From positions 124,001 to 188,000 of the forward strand of contig JAGOAZ010000004.1 of the NCBI GenBank assembly GCA_017983675.1: a stretch of DNA of 64,000 nt. The letters run 5' to 3'. The position numbers and the translations under genes were made by a program. Shown in pieces: positions 25,627 to 34,354 of this stretch. Origin of the DNA: Fluviicola sp. GTDB taxonomy: Bacteria; Bacteroidota; Bacteroidia; Flavobacteriales_D; Crocinitomicaceae. Every line of letters starts with the position of its first letter. Position 1 is the first letter of the stretch. The notes beneath the pieces were generated by a model. That model was given only the letters and a program-made list of their open reading frames with translations, had not been told where the DNA came from and did not search any database.

Positions 25627-26389
25627 TGGTTTGAAAGCGTTGTTGAATACTTTTTGTTATTGTACGATAAATCGATAAAAGCGGTTCTTCGAGTTGCGCT
25701 TCGTGCGCTTGAATGGTTGCTTGATCGTTGCGTTTTGCTGGTCCTGTTTGGTTGTTTTTTGCGGGATTTTTCAATGCTTTTGCGACTGTTTCGTTCAATA
25801 AAGGCGCAAACCACTGAAAATCTAATTGATTTTCTGAAGAAAAATCTTGCATCAAGTCGAGTAGGTGATTGGTGAAATTATTCACAAAGACACCAACAAC
25901 ATGCAATTTTTTGCGCTGTTCAGCATTCATTTCAATAACTGTATCGGCTAATTTGTTTGCGAAAATCGATATTTCAGCAAGAAAAGTGCTGTCACTGGCT
26001 TCAATAAACAACGGAATCGATTGAAATGGAAGTGCCGCCGTTTTGGTCATTGTTTGAAGCGGATACATTACTCCGATTGGAAATTGGTGTTCAAACGCAC
26101 ATACATCGACAGTTCCAGAAGTAGAAAGTACAGGGCAAATGCTTGCAAGTTGCGGTATGAGTGTTGCTAGCGCATCGTCTGAGACACAAGCGATGATGAC
26201 ATCTAAACCTTCCAATTCACTCAAATCTTGAGTAAATGGAACGTCGAATTGTTTCGAAAATTCAGCGCCACTTTTAGTATTTCTACCATAACAAACAATT
26301 GGTTTGATCCCGTTTGCAACAAGCGCATTGGTCAATTGTACTGCGACATTGCCCGATCCAACAATTCCTATTTTCTGAAAACTTTTCAT
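25619..26389 (-). CDS. Rossmann-like/DUF2520 oxidoreductase-like protein
   Basis: A 256-residue protein with an N-terminal NAD(P)-binding Rossmann fold (IGIVGSGNVAVQLTNAL, a G-x-G-x-x-A pattern) and a C-terminal helical DUF2520 domain (VVGVFVNNFTNHLLDL). It resembles the ketopantoate-reductase/F420-dependent reductase superfamily; the specific substrate is unknown. It is co-transcribed with kdsC, a pairing common in Bacteroidota. A perfect -7 box ends only 4 nt before the ATG, so the message may be leaderless. It converges on nothing upstream; secA's terminator lies behind it. Confidence 0.82.
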   Translation of the reverse strand: MKSFQKIGIVGSGNVAVQLTNALVANGIKPIVCYGRNTKSGAEFSKQFDVPFTQDLSELEGLDVIIACVSDDALATLIPQLASICPVLSTSGTVDVCAFEHQFPIGVMYPLQTMTKTAALPFQSIPLFIEASDSTFLAEISIFANKLADTVIEMNAEQRKKLHVVGVFVNNFTNHLLDLMQDFSSENQLDFQWFAPLLNETVAKALKNPAKNNQTGPAKRNDQATIQAHEAQLEEPLLSIYRTITKSIQQRFQTND

Positions 26390-26393
26390 GCAA

Positions 26394-26401
26394 CAAAACT
26401 A
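26394..26401 (-). promoter_or_regulatory. -7 promoter element immediately before the DUF2520 gene
   Basis: TAGTTTTG on the minus strand with only 4 nt between its G and the ATG at 26389; the transcription start probably coincides with the start codon. Confidence 0.6.
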
Positions 26402-26413
26402 CGTGTTGTCGTT

Positions 26414-26447
26414 GAATAAAAAAAGGCTTTGAAACTCAAAGCCTTTT
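26414..26447 (-). terminator. secA terminator
   Basis: A perfect 12-bp stem AAAAGGCTTTGA/TCAAAGCCTTTT with a 3-nt loop; leftward transcripts meet a T8 run after the hairpin. It begins just 4 nt past the secA stop. Confidence 0.9.
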
Positions 26448-26450
26448 GTA

Positions 26451-29400
26451 TTATTTTCCGTGACATTGTTTGTATTTCTTTCCGCTACCACAAGGACAAG
26501 CATCGTTGCGACCAATTTTCGGTTCAGCTACAACGGGTTGTTGTTTTTCGCGTTGTTGCATCGAATTGCGCATCGCTTCGTCATACCCTTCACTTCCTTG
26601 GAATTTAGAAGGTTCAGTAGCAGTTGTGTTTGTGGTTGCATTTGCATAACGATTTTCAGCAGTTGCTTCTTTTTTCGTTGCAGCAATATCATTTCCATCT
26701 TCACGTGCAATATCCGCTTTCGTTAAAAACTCAATCGTTTCAAAACTCAAACGGCTCATCATTGCTTTGAATAATTCAAATGACTCTAATTTGTATATCA
26801 GCAACGGATCTTTTTGTTCGTATACGGCTTGTTGAACCGAAGAACGTAAATCATCCATTTCACGTAAATGTTCTTTCCACTCGTTGTCAATCATTCCTAA
26901 TACCAAGTTGCGTTCAATTGCAGTTGGAATTGTTGCACCATTTGATTCGTATGCTTCTTTTAAATTGACTAAAATGTTCGTTTCTTTAATTCCATCAGTA
27001 ATTTGGAATTGAATATTCTTGAATTGCGGCATTGTTTCATGCACGTGTTTCAATTGCGGGAAAACATTTAGAGCGATTTTCTCGTTCTTAGCACGGTAAT
27101 GAGCAACAACTCCATCGTAAAGGTCATCGATCAAATCACTGTTTTTTGTTGTTCTGAATGCTTGTTCATCAACAGGTGATTGCATACCTAAAACGCGCAT
27201 CATTTCTAAGTCAAATGCTTCGAATGAACCTCCTTGATGTGTTGCAACAAGAGATTCGATTACATCATAGAACATGTTGGATACATCAACATCCAAACGA
27301 TCACCAAATAATGCATTATGACGTTTTCTATAAATCGCTTTACGTTGCGCGTTCATGACATCATCGTATTCCAATAAACGCTTACGAACTCCAAAGTTAT
27401 TTTCTTCCACTTTTTTCTGTGCACGCTCGATCGATTTTGAAACCATTCCATGTTGAATCACTTCTCCTTCTTTCAATCCAAGTCTATCCATGATTTTCGC
27501 AATGCGCTCAGATCCAAATTTACGCATCAAATCATCTTCTAACGAAACAAAGAATTTAGAAGAACCTGGATCTCCTTGACGACCAGAACGACCTCTCAAC
27601 TGACGGTCAACACGACGAGAATCATGTCTTTCAGTACCGATAATAGCTAAACCACCAGCTTGTTTGACGCCTTCACCCAACTTAATATCGGTTCCACGAC
27701 CAGCCATGTTGGTTGCAATCGTTACTGCGCCTGCTTTCCCCGCATCGGCAACAATTTCCGCTTCGCGTTGGTGGTACTTTGCATTCAATACTTGATGAGG
27801 TATGTTACGCATTTTTAACATACGGCTCAATAATTCGGAAATCTCAACTGTTGTTGTACCAACTAAAATCGGTCTTCCAGCTGCGACAGTTTTTTCCACT
27901 TCTTCAATGACAGCGTTGTATTTTTCACGTGCCGTTTTGAAAACCAAATCGTGTTCGTCTTTACGAGAAATCGGACGGTTTGTTGGAATAACAACCACAT
28001 CTAATTTGTAAATATCCCAAAATTCTTTCGCTTCAGTTTCTGCAGTCCCCGTCATACCCGCTAATTTGTGGTACATACGGAAGTAATTTTGCAAGGTAAC
28101 TGTTGCGTATGTTTGTGTTGCTGCTTCGACAGTCACATTTTCTTTCGCTTCAATTGCTTGGTGAAGTCCATCTGAATAACGACGGCCTTCCATAATACGA
28201 CCTGTTTGCTCGTCAACAATTTTGATTTTGTTTTCCATGATGACATATTCCACTTCTTTTTCAAAAAGGGTATATGCTTTCAATAGTTGCGTCACCGAGT
28301 GAATACGTTCCGATTTGATACTGTAATCTCTGATCAATAAATCTTTTTGCTCATTGAATGCTTCAGGAGCAAGTGCCTGTTTTTGTAAATGAGTGATACC
28401 AGTTGAAATATCAGGCATGACAAAGAAATTTCGATCATCTGAACCTGAAATCAAATCAATTCCTTTTTCCGTTAATTCAACAGTATTGTTTTTTTCATCG
28501 ATCACAAAGAATAATTCCACATCAATTTTCTTCATGTGTTTTCCTTGTTCCGCCATGTATTGATTTTCAACTTTCTGTAAAAGTGTTTTCACACCTGGTT
28601 CAGAAAGGAATTTTATCAACGCTTTGTTTTTTGGTAAACCTCTAAACGCACGTAACAAAGCAATACTTCCTTCTTCTAGAGCTGTTTTGTTATCGCCAGA
28701 ATTTTCGCCGCTCAACGCGACACCCAATAAACGTTTTGCATCTGCTAACGCTTGGTTGACATATTTTCGTTGCGCTTCAACTACACGTTCTACGCGTGGT
28801 TTTAGCTCGTAAAATTCATGTTGGTCACCTTTTGGTGTTGGACCAGAAATAATCAAAGGTGTACGAGCATCATCAATTAATACAGAATCGACCTCATCGA
28901 CAATTGCAAAGTGGTGTTTGCGTTGTACCAAATCTTCAACTGCACTCGCCATGTTGTCGCGCAGGTAATCAAAACCAAACTCATTGTTTGTTCCAAACGT
29001 AATATCCGCATTGTAAGCATCTCTTCTTGCTTGTGAATTTGGTTGGTGTTTATCAATACAATCAACAGTTAAACCATGGAATTGATAAATAGGCCCCATC
29101 CATTCCGAGTCACGTTTTGCCAAATAATCATTGACAGTAACCAAGTGAACTCCTTTTCCAGAAATTGCATTCAAATAAACAGGTAATGTAGCAACCAATG
29201 TTTTACCTTCTCCTGTTTGCATTTCAGCAATATTTCCACGGTGCAAAACAGCTCCACCCATCAACTGAACATCGTAATGAACCATTACCCATTCAACATT
29301 TGCGCCAGCAGCTGTCCATTTATTGTGCCAAATTGCTTTGTCACCATCAATAGTAATCCCGTCTTTTTGTGTTGCTAAAGTACGATCCAAGTCAGTTGCA

Positions 29401-29792
29401 GTTACAGTCAAATGACCGTTTTCAGCCCAACGACGAGATGTTTCTTTGACTACAGCAAATGCTTCAGGTAATATTTCTTCTAGAACACGCTCTATTTCTT
29501 CGTTGATTGCTTTTTCTTTTGCATCAATTGTTTCGTACAATCCTTCTTTTTCATGCAATGGAAGTGTTAAATCAGTCGATTTCTCTTTCAATGAAGCAAC
29601 TTCAGCTTCTAGAGAAGCAATAGCTGTTTTTACTTTTTCTTGAAATTGAGCCGTTTTTTGACGTAATTCGTCATCACTTATCGCTTGAAGTTTGCTGAAT
29701 TCTTTTGCAACTTGTTCAATAACAGGTTGGTATTTTTTTCTATCGCTGGCAGATTTGTCGCCAAGTATCTTTTTTAAAATTCCTCCTAACAT
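26451..29792 (-). CDS. secA: Preprotein translocase ATPase SecA
   Basis: Motor ATPase that pushes unfolded preproteins through SecYEG; required for export of all the signal-peptide proteins here, including T9SS cargo. The 1113-residue protein is long, as usual in Bacteroidota, owing to insertions around residues 30-150 and 330-400. Walker A is GEGKTLVA, the DEAD-like motif VDEVDS, motif TSI-like AGRGTDIKL, and the C-terminus has the zinc-binding CPCGSGKKYKQCH tail (SecB/ribosome-binding) after a linker. A -7 box lies 21 nt before the ATG and a strong terminator follows. guaA is divergent with a 198-bp intergenic region. Confidence 0.97.
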   Translation of the reverse strand: MLGGILKKILGDKSASDRKKYQPVIEQVAKEFSKLQAISDDELRQKTAQFQEKVKTAIASLEAEVASLKEKSTDLTLPLHEKEGLYETIDAKEKAINEEIERVLEEILPEAFAVVKETSRRWAENGHLTVTATDLDRTLATQKDGITIDGDKAIWHNKWTAAGANVEWVMVHYDVQLMGGAVLHRGNIAEMQTGEGKTLVATLPVYLNAISGKGVHLVTVNDYLAKRDSEWMGPIYQFHGLTVDCIDKHQPNSQARRDAYNADITFGTNNEFGFDYLRDNMASAVEDLVQRKHHFAIVDEVDSVLIDDARTPLIISGPTPKGDQHEFYELKPRVERVVEAQRKYVNQALADAKRLLGVALSGENSGDNKTALEEGSIALLRAFRGLPKNKALIKFLSEPGVKTLLQKVENQYMAEQGKHMKKIDVELFFVIDEKNNTVELTEKGIDLISGSDDRNFFVMPDISTGITHLQKQALAPEAFNEQKDLLIRDYSIKSERIHSVTQLLKAYTLFEKEVEYVIMENKIKIVDEQTGRIMEGRRYSDGLHQAIEAKENVTVEAATQTYATVTLQNYFRMYHKLAGMTGTAETEAKEFWDIYKLDVVVIPTNRPISRKDEHDLVFKTAREKYNAVIEEVEKTVAAGRPILVGTTTVEISELLSRMLKMRNIPHQVLNAKYHQREAEIVADAGKAGAVTIATNMAGRGTDIKLGEGVKQAGGLAIIGTERHDSRRVDRQLRGRSGRQGDPGSSKFFVSLEDDLMRKFGSERIAKIMDRLGLKEGEVIQHGMVSKSIERAQKKVEENNFGVRKRLLEYDDVMNAQRKAIYRKRHNALFGDRLDVDVSNMFYDVIESLVATHQGGSFEAFDLEMMRVLGMQSPVDEQAFRTTKNSDLIDDLYDGVVAHYRAKNEKIALNVFPQLKHVHETMPQFKNIQFQITDGIKETNILVNLKEAYESNGATIPTAIERNLVLGMIDNEWKEHLREMDDLRSSVQQAVYEQKDPLLIYKLESFELFKAMMSRLSFETIEFLTKADIAREDGNDIAATKKEATAENRYANATTNTTATEPSKFQGSEGYDEAMRNSMQQREKQQPVVAEPKIGRNDACPCGSGKKYKQCHGK

Positions 29793-29813
29793 GATTTTCT
29801 TTTATTCTGAAGT

Positions 29814-29821
29814 CAAAAATA
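29814..29821 (-). promoter_or_regulatory. -7 promoter element for secA
   Basis: TATTTTTG on the minus strand, 21 nt before the secA ATG. Confidence 0.6.
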
Positions 29822-29977
29822 ATGAAATTACGCTTGCTTCTTTGATTACAGCGAAGGAAATGTCATAAATTGTTCCAAAAGTTACTTTTCTGACAAAATG
29901 GCGTAATAAAATGAAATGTGTCAGTAAACTTTTTACAAGTTTTCCTAAAAATAGAACGTTCATTTTGAATTACTCGC

Positions 29978-29985
29978 TATCTTTG
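29978..29985 (+). promoter_or_regulatory. -7 promoter element immediately before guaA
   Basis: TATCTTTG with 5 nt to the ATG at 29991 (14 nt to the alternative ATG at 30000). Confidence 0.6.
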
Positions 29986-29990
29986 CAAGT

Positions 29991-31523
29991 ATGCAAGAAA
30001 TGGTACTTATTTTAGATTTTGGCTCGCAATATACGCAGTTAATTGCCAGAAGAGTTCGTGAATTAAACGTCTATTGTGAAATTCATCCGTGGAATAAAAT
30101 CCCTGAATTAGGAGGGAATATCAAAGGGATTATCCTTTCAGGAAGTCCATTTTCAACACGTGACCCACAAGCGCCAAAACCTGATTTGTCGGCTATTAAA
30201 GGGAGTTTTCCTTTGTTAGGTGTTTGTTTTGGTGCGCAATATTTGGCGCAAAACTTTGGTGGCGAAGTATTGCCTTCAACGATTCGTGAATATGGTCGTG
30301 CCAATTTATCATACGTAGATAAGTCACACGAGTTGACCAAAGGAATGAACGATGGTTCTCAAGTATGGATGAGTCACGGCGATACAATTAAAAATGTACC
30401 AGCTAATTATCAAATTATTGCAAGTACAAAAGATGTTGAAGTAGCAGGTTATCATATTCAGGGTGAACAGACCTATGGAATTCAATTTCACCCAGAAGTT
30501 TACCATTCATTAGAAGGTGCAACTTTATTGAAAAACTTCATCGTTGGAATTTGTGGTTGTTCACAAGATTGGACACCTGATTCTTTTGTTGATAGCACAG
30601 TTGCTCAATTACAAGCACAATTAAACGACGATAAAGTAATACTTGGACTTTCTGGTGGAGTCGATTCTTCTGTAGCGGCAATGTTGTTGCACAGAGCAAT
30701 TGGCAAGAATTTACATTGTATTTTCGTTGATAATGGATTGTTGCGTAAAAACGAGTTTGAATCAGTTTTAGAAAGCTACAAAGGCTTAGGATTGAATGTA
30801 AAAGGAGTGGATGCTTCGAAAGATTTTTATGCTGCACTAGCTGGAGTAACAGATCCTGAGTTAAAACGAAAAGCAATTGGTAAAGTGTTTATCGATGTTT
30901 TTGATGCAGAATCAAAATTAGTAACCGATGCAAAATGGTTGGGTCAAGGAACAATTTATCCCGATGTTATCGAATCGGTTTCAGTTAATGGCGGTCCTTC
31001 TCAAACTATCAAATCGCACCACAATGTTGGTGGTTTACCTGACTACATGAAGTTGCAAGTGGTAGAGCCGCTTCGCTTGTTATTCAAAGACGAAGTGAGA
31101 AGAGTAGGTCGTTCATTGCAATTGCCTGAAAATATTTTAAATAGACACCCGTTCCCAGGTCCAGGACTAGGAATTCGTATCTTAGGTGAAGTAACGGCTG
31201 AAAAAGTGGCGATTTTACAAGAAGTAGATGCGATTTTCATTGACGGTTTGAAAGAGCATGGTTTGTACAACGATGTTTGGCAAGCTGGAGCTATTTTCCT
31301 ACCAATTCAAAGTGTTGGAGTAATGGGTGACGAACGAACGTATGAAAATGCAGTTGCCTTACGTGCTGTTTCTTCAACAGATGGAATGACAGCAGATTGG
31401 TGCCATTTACCTTATGAATTTTTAGCGTTGATTTCCAATAAAATAATCAATCAAGTGAAAGGAATTAATCGTGTAACTTACGATATTAGTTCGAAACCGC
31501 CTGCAACGATTGAATGGGAATAA
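29991..31523 (+). CDS. guaA: GMP synthase (glutamine-hydrolysing)
   Basis: Converts XMP to GMP with glutamine and ATP. The 510-residue protein starts [16 protein letters not shown]; the class I amidotransferase domain has the nucleophile Cys79 in GVCFGAQ and the FHPEV histidine/glutamate; the synthetase domain has the PP-loop [11 protein letters not shown]; the C-terminal dimerisation domain ends [12 protein letters not shown], the standard GuaA terminus. A second ATG at codon 4 (30000) could also serve as start. The promoter box is so close that the transcript is leaderless or nearly so. A LysM/PBP gene and hemF follow, probably in one operon. Confidence 0.97.
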   Translation: MQEMVLILDFGSQYTQLIARRVRELNVYCEIHPWNKIPELGGNIKGIILSGSPFSTRDPQAPKPDLSAIKGSFPLLGVCFGAQYLAQNFGGEVLPSTIREYGRANLSYVDKSHELTKGMNDGSQVWMSHGDTIKNVPANYQIIASTKDVEVAGYHIQGEQTYGIQFHPEVYHSLEGATLLKNFIVGICGCSQDWTPDSFVDSTVAQLQAQLNDDKVILGLSGGVDSSVAAMLLHRAIGKNLHCIFVDNGLLRKNEFESVLESYKGLGLNVKGVDASKDFYAALAGVTDPELKRKAIGKVFIDVFDAESKLVTDAKWLGQGTIYPDVIESVSVNGGPSQTIKSHHNVGGLPDYMKLQVVEPLRLLFKDEVRRVGRSLQLPENILNRHPFPGPGLGIRILGEVTAEKVAILQEVDAIFIDGLKEHGLYNDVWQAGAIFLPIQSVGVMGDERTYENAVALRAVSSTDGMTADWCHLPYEFLALISNKIINQVKGINRVTYDISSKPPATIEWE

Positions 31524-31555
31524 TGCTATACAAACCTACTTTTAAAATAAATCGC

Positions 31556-33349
31556 ATGAAAAAAAGCTTGTTTTTTTTCTTTTTGTTGTTTGCCTTCTCG
31601 GTATTTTCTCAAACAAATGAAGATGTATTGTACGAATATGTCAATAACAAGAAACATGTTGTACATACAGCACAAGTAGGAAATACACTTTGGGGACTTC
31701 AGTCCACATATAAAGTTCCTGTTGATTCAATTATTTCAGTGAATCCTTCGTTGAAAAATGGTATTCAAGAAGGTGTGAGCTATTTGATTCCAATCGGGAC
31801 AGCGGAAGGTGAATATGCCAATGGAACACAAGTCTTGGAACATTACATTTTAAAAGGAGAAACTCAATTTTCGCTAACTAAAAAGTTTCTAGTTACAACG
31901 GATGATTTAGTTATATTTAATCCAAGCTTATCAAGTGATTTGAAAGTAGGTCAACTCGTACGCATTCCCATTAAAAAAAATGAAGACGGAAATATTTTAG
32001 TGAACGATAATAAACTACAAACAGGTTCACTTGACAATAAAACGAATGCACCAAAATCGACTATCGTTTTTTCAGATTCATTAATTCAATATACCGTTTT
32101 ACCTGGTGAAACATTGTATACGATTTCAAAACGTTTCATGGTTCCCGTTGCTGATTTGATTAAAATTAACAACTTGCCAAATAATAAGATTAAACCAAAT
32201 GACACCTTAAAAATTCCGCTAAAAAAGGAAGTGATTAAGCCGGTTGAAATCAGACAAATTGAACCAATAAAAGAATTGCCAAAAGTTGACGAAACATTGC
32301 TTTTTAAAAAGAAAGAAAAATACGAAATAGCAGTTTTGTTACCTTTTGATTTAGATAGTAAAGGTAAAAACTCATTAAAAACAGTAGCGACTGAATTTTA
32401 CATGGGGGTTGAATTGGCAGTCGATTCTCTAAAAAACTTAGGGTACAATGCGACTGTTACTGTTATTGATTTTCCAGTTGATTCAGTTGAAATTGTTGCT
32501 GAGTTAAAAAAAACAAAATACAAGAACCTCGATTTGATATTTGGTCCATTATTACCTCAAAATGTTGACATAGTAAGTGCTTGGTGTAAGAAAAACAACG
32601 TCAGAATGGTTTGTCCTTCGGCTGTTAATACAACTGTTTTGAATGCAAATCCATTCGTTTATGCTGCTGTTTCTTCAGATATTACACAACAACGTATTTT
32701 AGCACGATACGCATTGCGTGAATATGCTGATTATCAAATTGTTTTGGTCAATTCTGGCTATGCAAAAGACAAAGATATCTACGATGCTTTTAGAAATCGT
32801 TTTCTAGAATTAGCAAAATCATATGGTTCACAAAAATTGATTGAAGTGAAACTAGCGGATTTCACAACGTTTATTCGCAAAAACGGAAACACTTTATTGG
32901 TTATTCCAACGAGAGATAAAACGCTGGCGACAAAATTTATGAATCAGTTGTACAAAGCAAATGGTAAGTCAACAACTTCAACTGTAACGGTATTTGGAAC
33001 AAAAGAGTGGGCAAATTTCGATGAAATTTCGTCTTATTTGAAAAATAAATACACCGTTCAATGGGCTACATCAACAGATTTGAATTATTCGCTACCTGAA
33101 ACAATGCACGTTTTGAAATTGTATCGAACGAAATACAAAGCGGACATGAATAAAGTCGCAGTACAAGGTTTTGATGTGTTTCTTTATTTTACACAATACC
33201 TATTGTGGAATGAAACGACGGATAATTTGGTTGCAAATGACTTTAAAATGAAATCGTTTGTTGCAGGATCAGGTTATGAAAATTCGAAGTGTTTTGTCAT
33301 TAAACACGAAAATTATCAAATCAATCGAGTTGGATCATTCAATGAATAA
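31556..33349 (+). CDS. LysM and periplasmic-binding-protein-like (PBP1) protein
   Basis: A 597-residue exported protein. Signal peptide MKKSLFFFFLLFAFSVFSQ; three LysM modules (about residues 35-75, 95-140, 175-215; for example VLPGETLYTISKRFMVPVADLIKINN, quoted in parts: LPGETLYTISKRF), then a type I periplasmic-binding fold (IAVLLPFDLDSKGKNSL...GVELAVDSL). LysM modules bind peptidoglycan; the ligand of the PBP domain is unknown. The combination is known in Bacteroidota. The frame opens in guaA's last codons, but the signal peptide fixes the ATG at 31556. It overlaps hemF by 8 bp. Confidence 0.85.
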   Translation: MKKSLFFFFLLFAFSVFSQTNEDVLYEYVNNKKHVVHTAQVGNTLWGLQSTYKVPVDSIISVNPSLKNGIQEGVSYLIPIGTAEGEYANGTQVLEHYILKGETQFSLTKKFLVTTDDLVIFNPSLSSDLKVGQLVRIPIKKNEDGNILVNDNKLQTGSLDNKTNAPKSTIVFSDSLIQYTVLPGETLYTISKRFMVPVADLIKINNLPNNKIKPNDTLKIPLKKEVIKPVEIRQIEPIKELPKVDETLLFKKKEKYEIAVLLPFDLDSKGKNSLKTVATEFYMGVELAVDSLKNLGYNATVTVIDFPVDSVEIVAELKKTKYKNLDLIFGPLLPQNVDIVSAWCKKNNVRMVCPSAVNTTVLNANPFVYAAVSSDITQQRILARYALREYADYQIVLVNSGYAKDKDIYDAFRNRFLELAKSYGSQKLIEVKLADFTTFIRKNGNTLLVIPTRDKTLATKFMNQLYKANGKSTTSTVTVFGTKEWANFDEISSYLKNKYTVQWATSTDLNYSLPETMHVLKLYRTKYKADMNKVAVQGFDVFLYFTQYLLWNETTDNLVANDFKMKSFVAGSGYENSKCFVIKHENYQINRVGSFNE

Positions 33350-34235
33350 AAAAGAGATAAGTCATGAAATGCGGTCGTTGCAATTATTTATTTGCAACGA
33401 ATTAGAACGTATTGATGGAAAGGCTACTTTTCAACAAGATCAATGGGAGCGTGCTGAAGGAGGAGGAGGTTATACCAACACCATTAATAATGGCGATTTA
33501 ATTGAAAAAGGTGGCGTTGCTTTTTCAGAAGTTTACGGTCCTGTTTCAGATGTCATGCGCAAACAATTAGGTTTGAATGGCAATGAATTTTTCGCAACAG
33601 GTGTTTCCATCGTTTTACATCCATCAAATCCACATGTGCCAATAATTCACATGAATGTGCGCTATTTTGAACTCGATTCAGGCGAATATTGGTTTGGAGG
33701 AGGAATTGACTTAACACCACATTATGTAATTCCTGAAAACGCAGTTGTTTTTCACCAACGATTAAAAAGTATTTGTGATCAATACAATGCCGAATTTTAT
33801 GATAAATTCAAAAAATGGGCAGATGAATACTTCTACATTCCCCATCGTCAAGAAACAAGAGGGATTGGTGGGATTTTTTACGACCACTTGGATGAAAAAG
33901 TTGGTTTGTCAAAAACGGAATTACTTCAATTTGCTCTTGAATTAGGTCGAAGTTTTCCTTTTATTTATGAGGAACAAGCCCAATTTGGAAGAGAGAAAGA
34001 AGTCAACTCGAGTCAGTTAGCTTGGCGCAATTTACGCAGAGGACGATATGTGGAATTTAACTTGGTGAATGATCGTGGAACGAAATTCGGCTTGTTATCT
34101 GGTGGAAGAACAGAGTCGATTTTGATGAGTTTACCGCCACTTGCTAATTGGGAATACAATTTGAAAATAGAACCAGATTCGTTAGAATACAAAACATTAG
34201 AATATCTTAAAACGCACCAAAATTGGTTGGGTTAA
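33342..34235 (+). CDS. hemF: Oxygen-dependent coproporphyrinogen III oxidase
   Basis: Converts coproporphyrinogen III to protoporphyrinogen IX using O2, in haem synthesis; its presence indicates aerobic growth. The 297-residue protein shows the family signatures HMNVRYFEL, FGGGIDLTPHY, and FYIPHRQETRGIGGIFYDHL (given as FYIPHRQETRGIGG), plus GRYVEFNLVNDRGTKFGL. Residues His at HMN and in HR are in the substrate pocket. It begins 8 bp inside the preceding gene; the longer frame has no homology. No terminator was recognised downstream. Confidence 0.95.
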   Translation: MNKKEISHEMRSLQLFICNELERIDGKATFQQDQWERAEGGGGYTNTINNGDLIEKGGVAFSEVYGPVSDVMRKQLGLNGNEFFATGVSIVLHPSNPHVPIIHMNVRYFELDSGEYWFGGGIDLTPHYVIPENAVVFHQRLKSICDQYNAEFYDKFKKWADEYFYIPHRQETRGIGGIFYDHLDEKVGLSKTELLQFALELGRSFPFIYEEQAQFGREKEVNSSQLAWRNLRRGRYVEFNLVNDRGTKFGLLSGGRTESILMSLPPLANWEYNLKIEPDSLEYKTLEYLKTHQNWLG

Positions 34236-34321
34236 TACCTTGAAATTCAAAATAATTGAATAAATTGTTCACATTTATTAACATCTCTTTATTTTAAGGC
34301 AACCATTTTAAAATCTATTCG

Positions 34322-34329
34322 TATTTTTG
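34322..34329 (+). promoter_or_regulatory. -7 promoter element for the first type-B adhesin-like gene
   Basis: TATTTTTG, 25 nt before the ATG at 34355. Confidence 0.5.
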
Positions 34330-34354
34330 GTATTAATTAGTTAACTAGTTTATC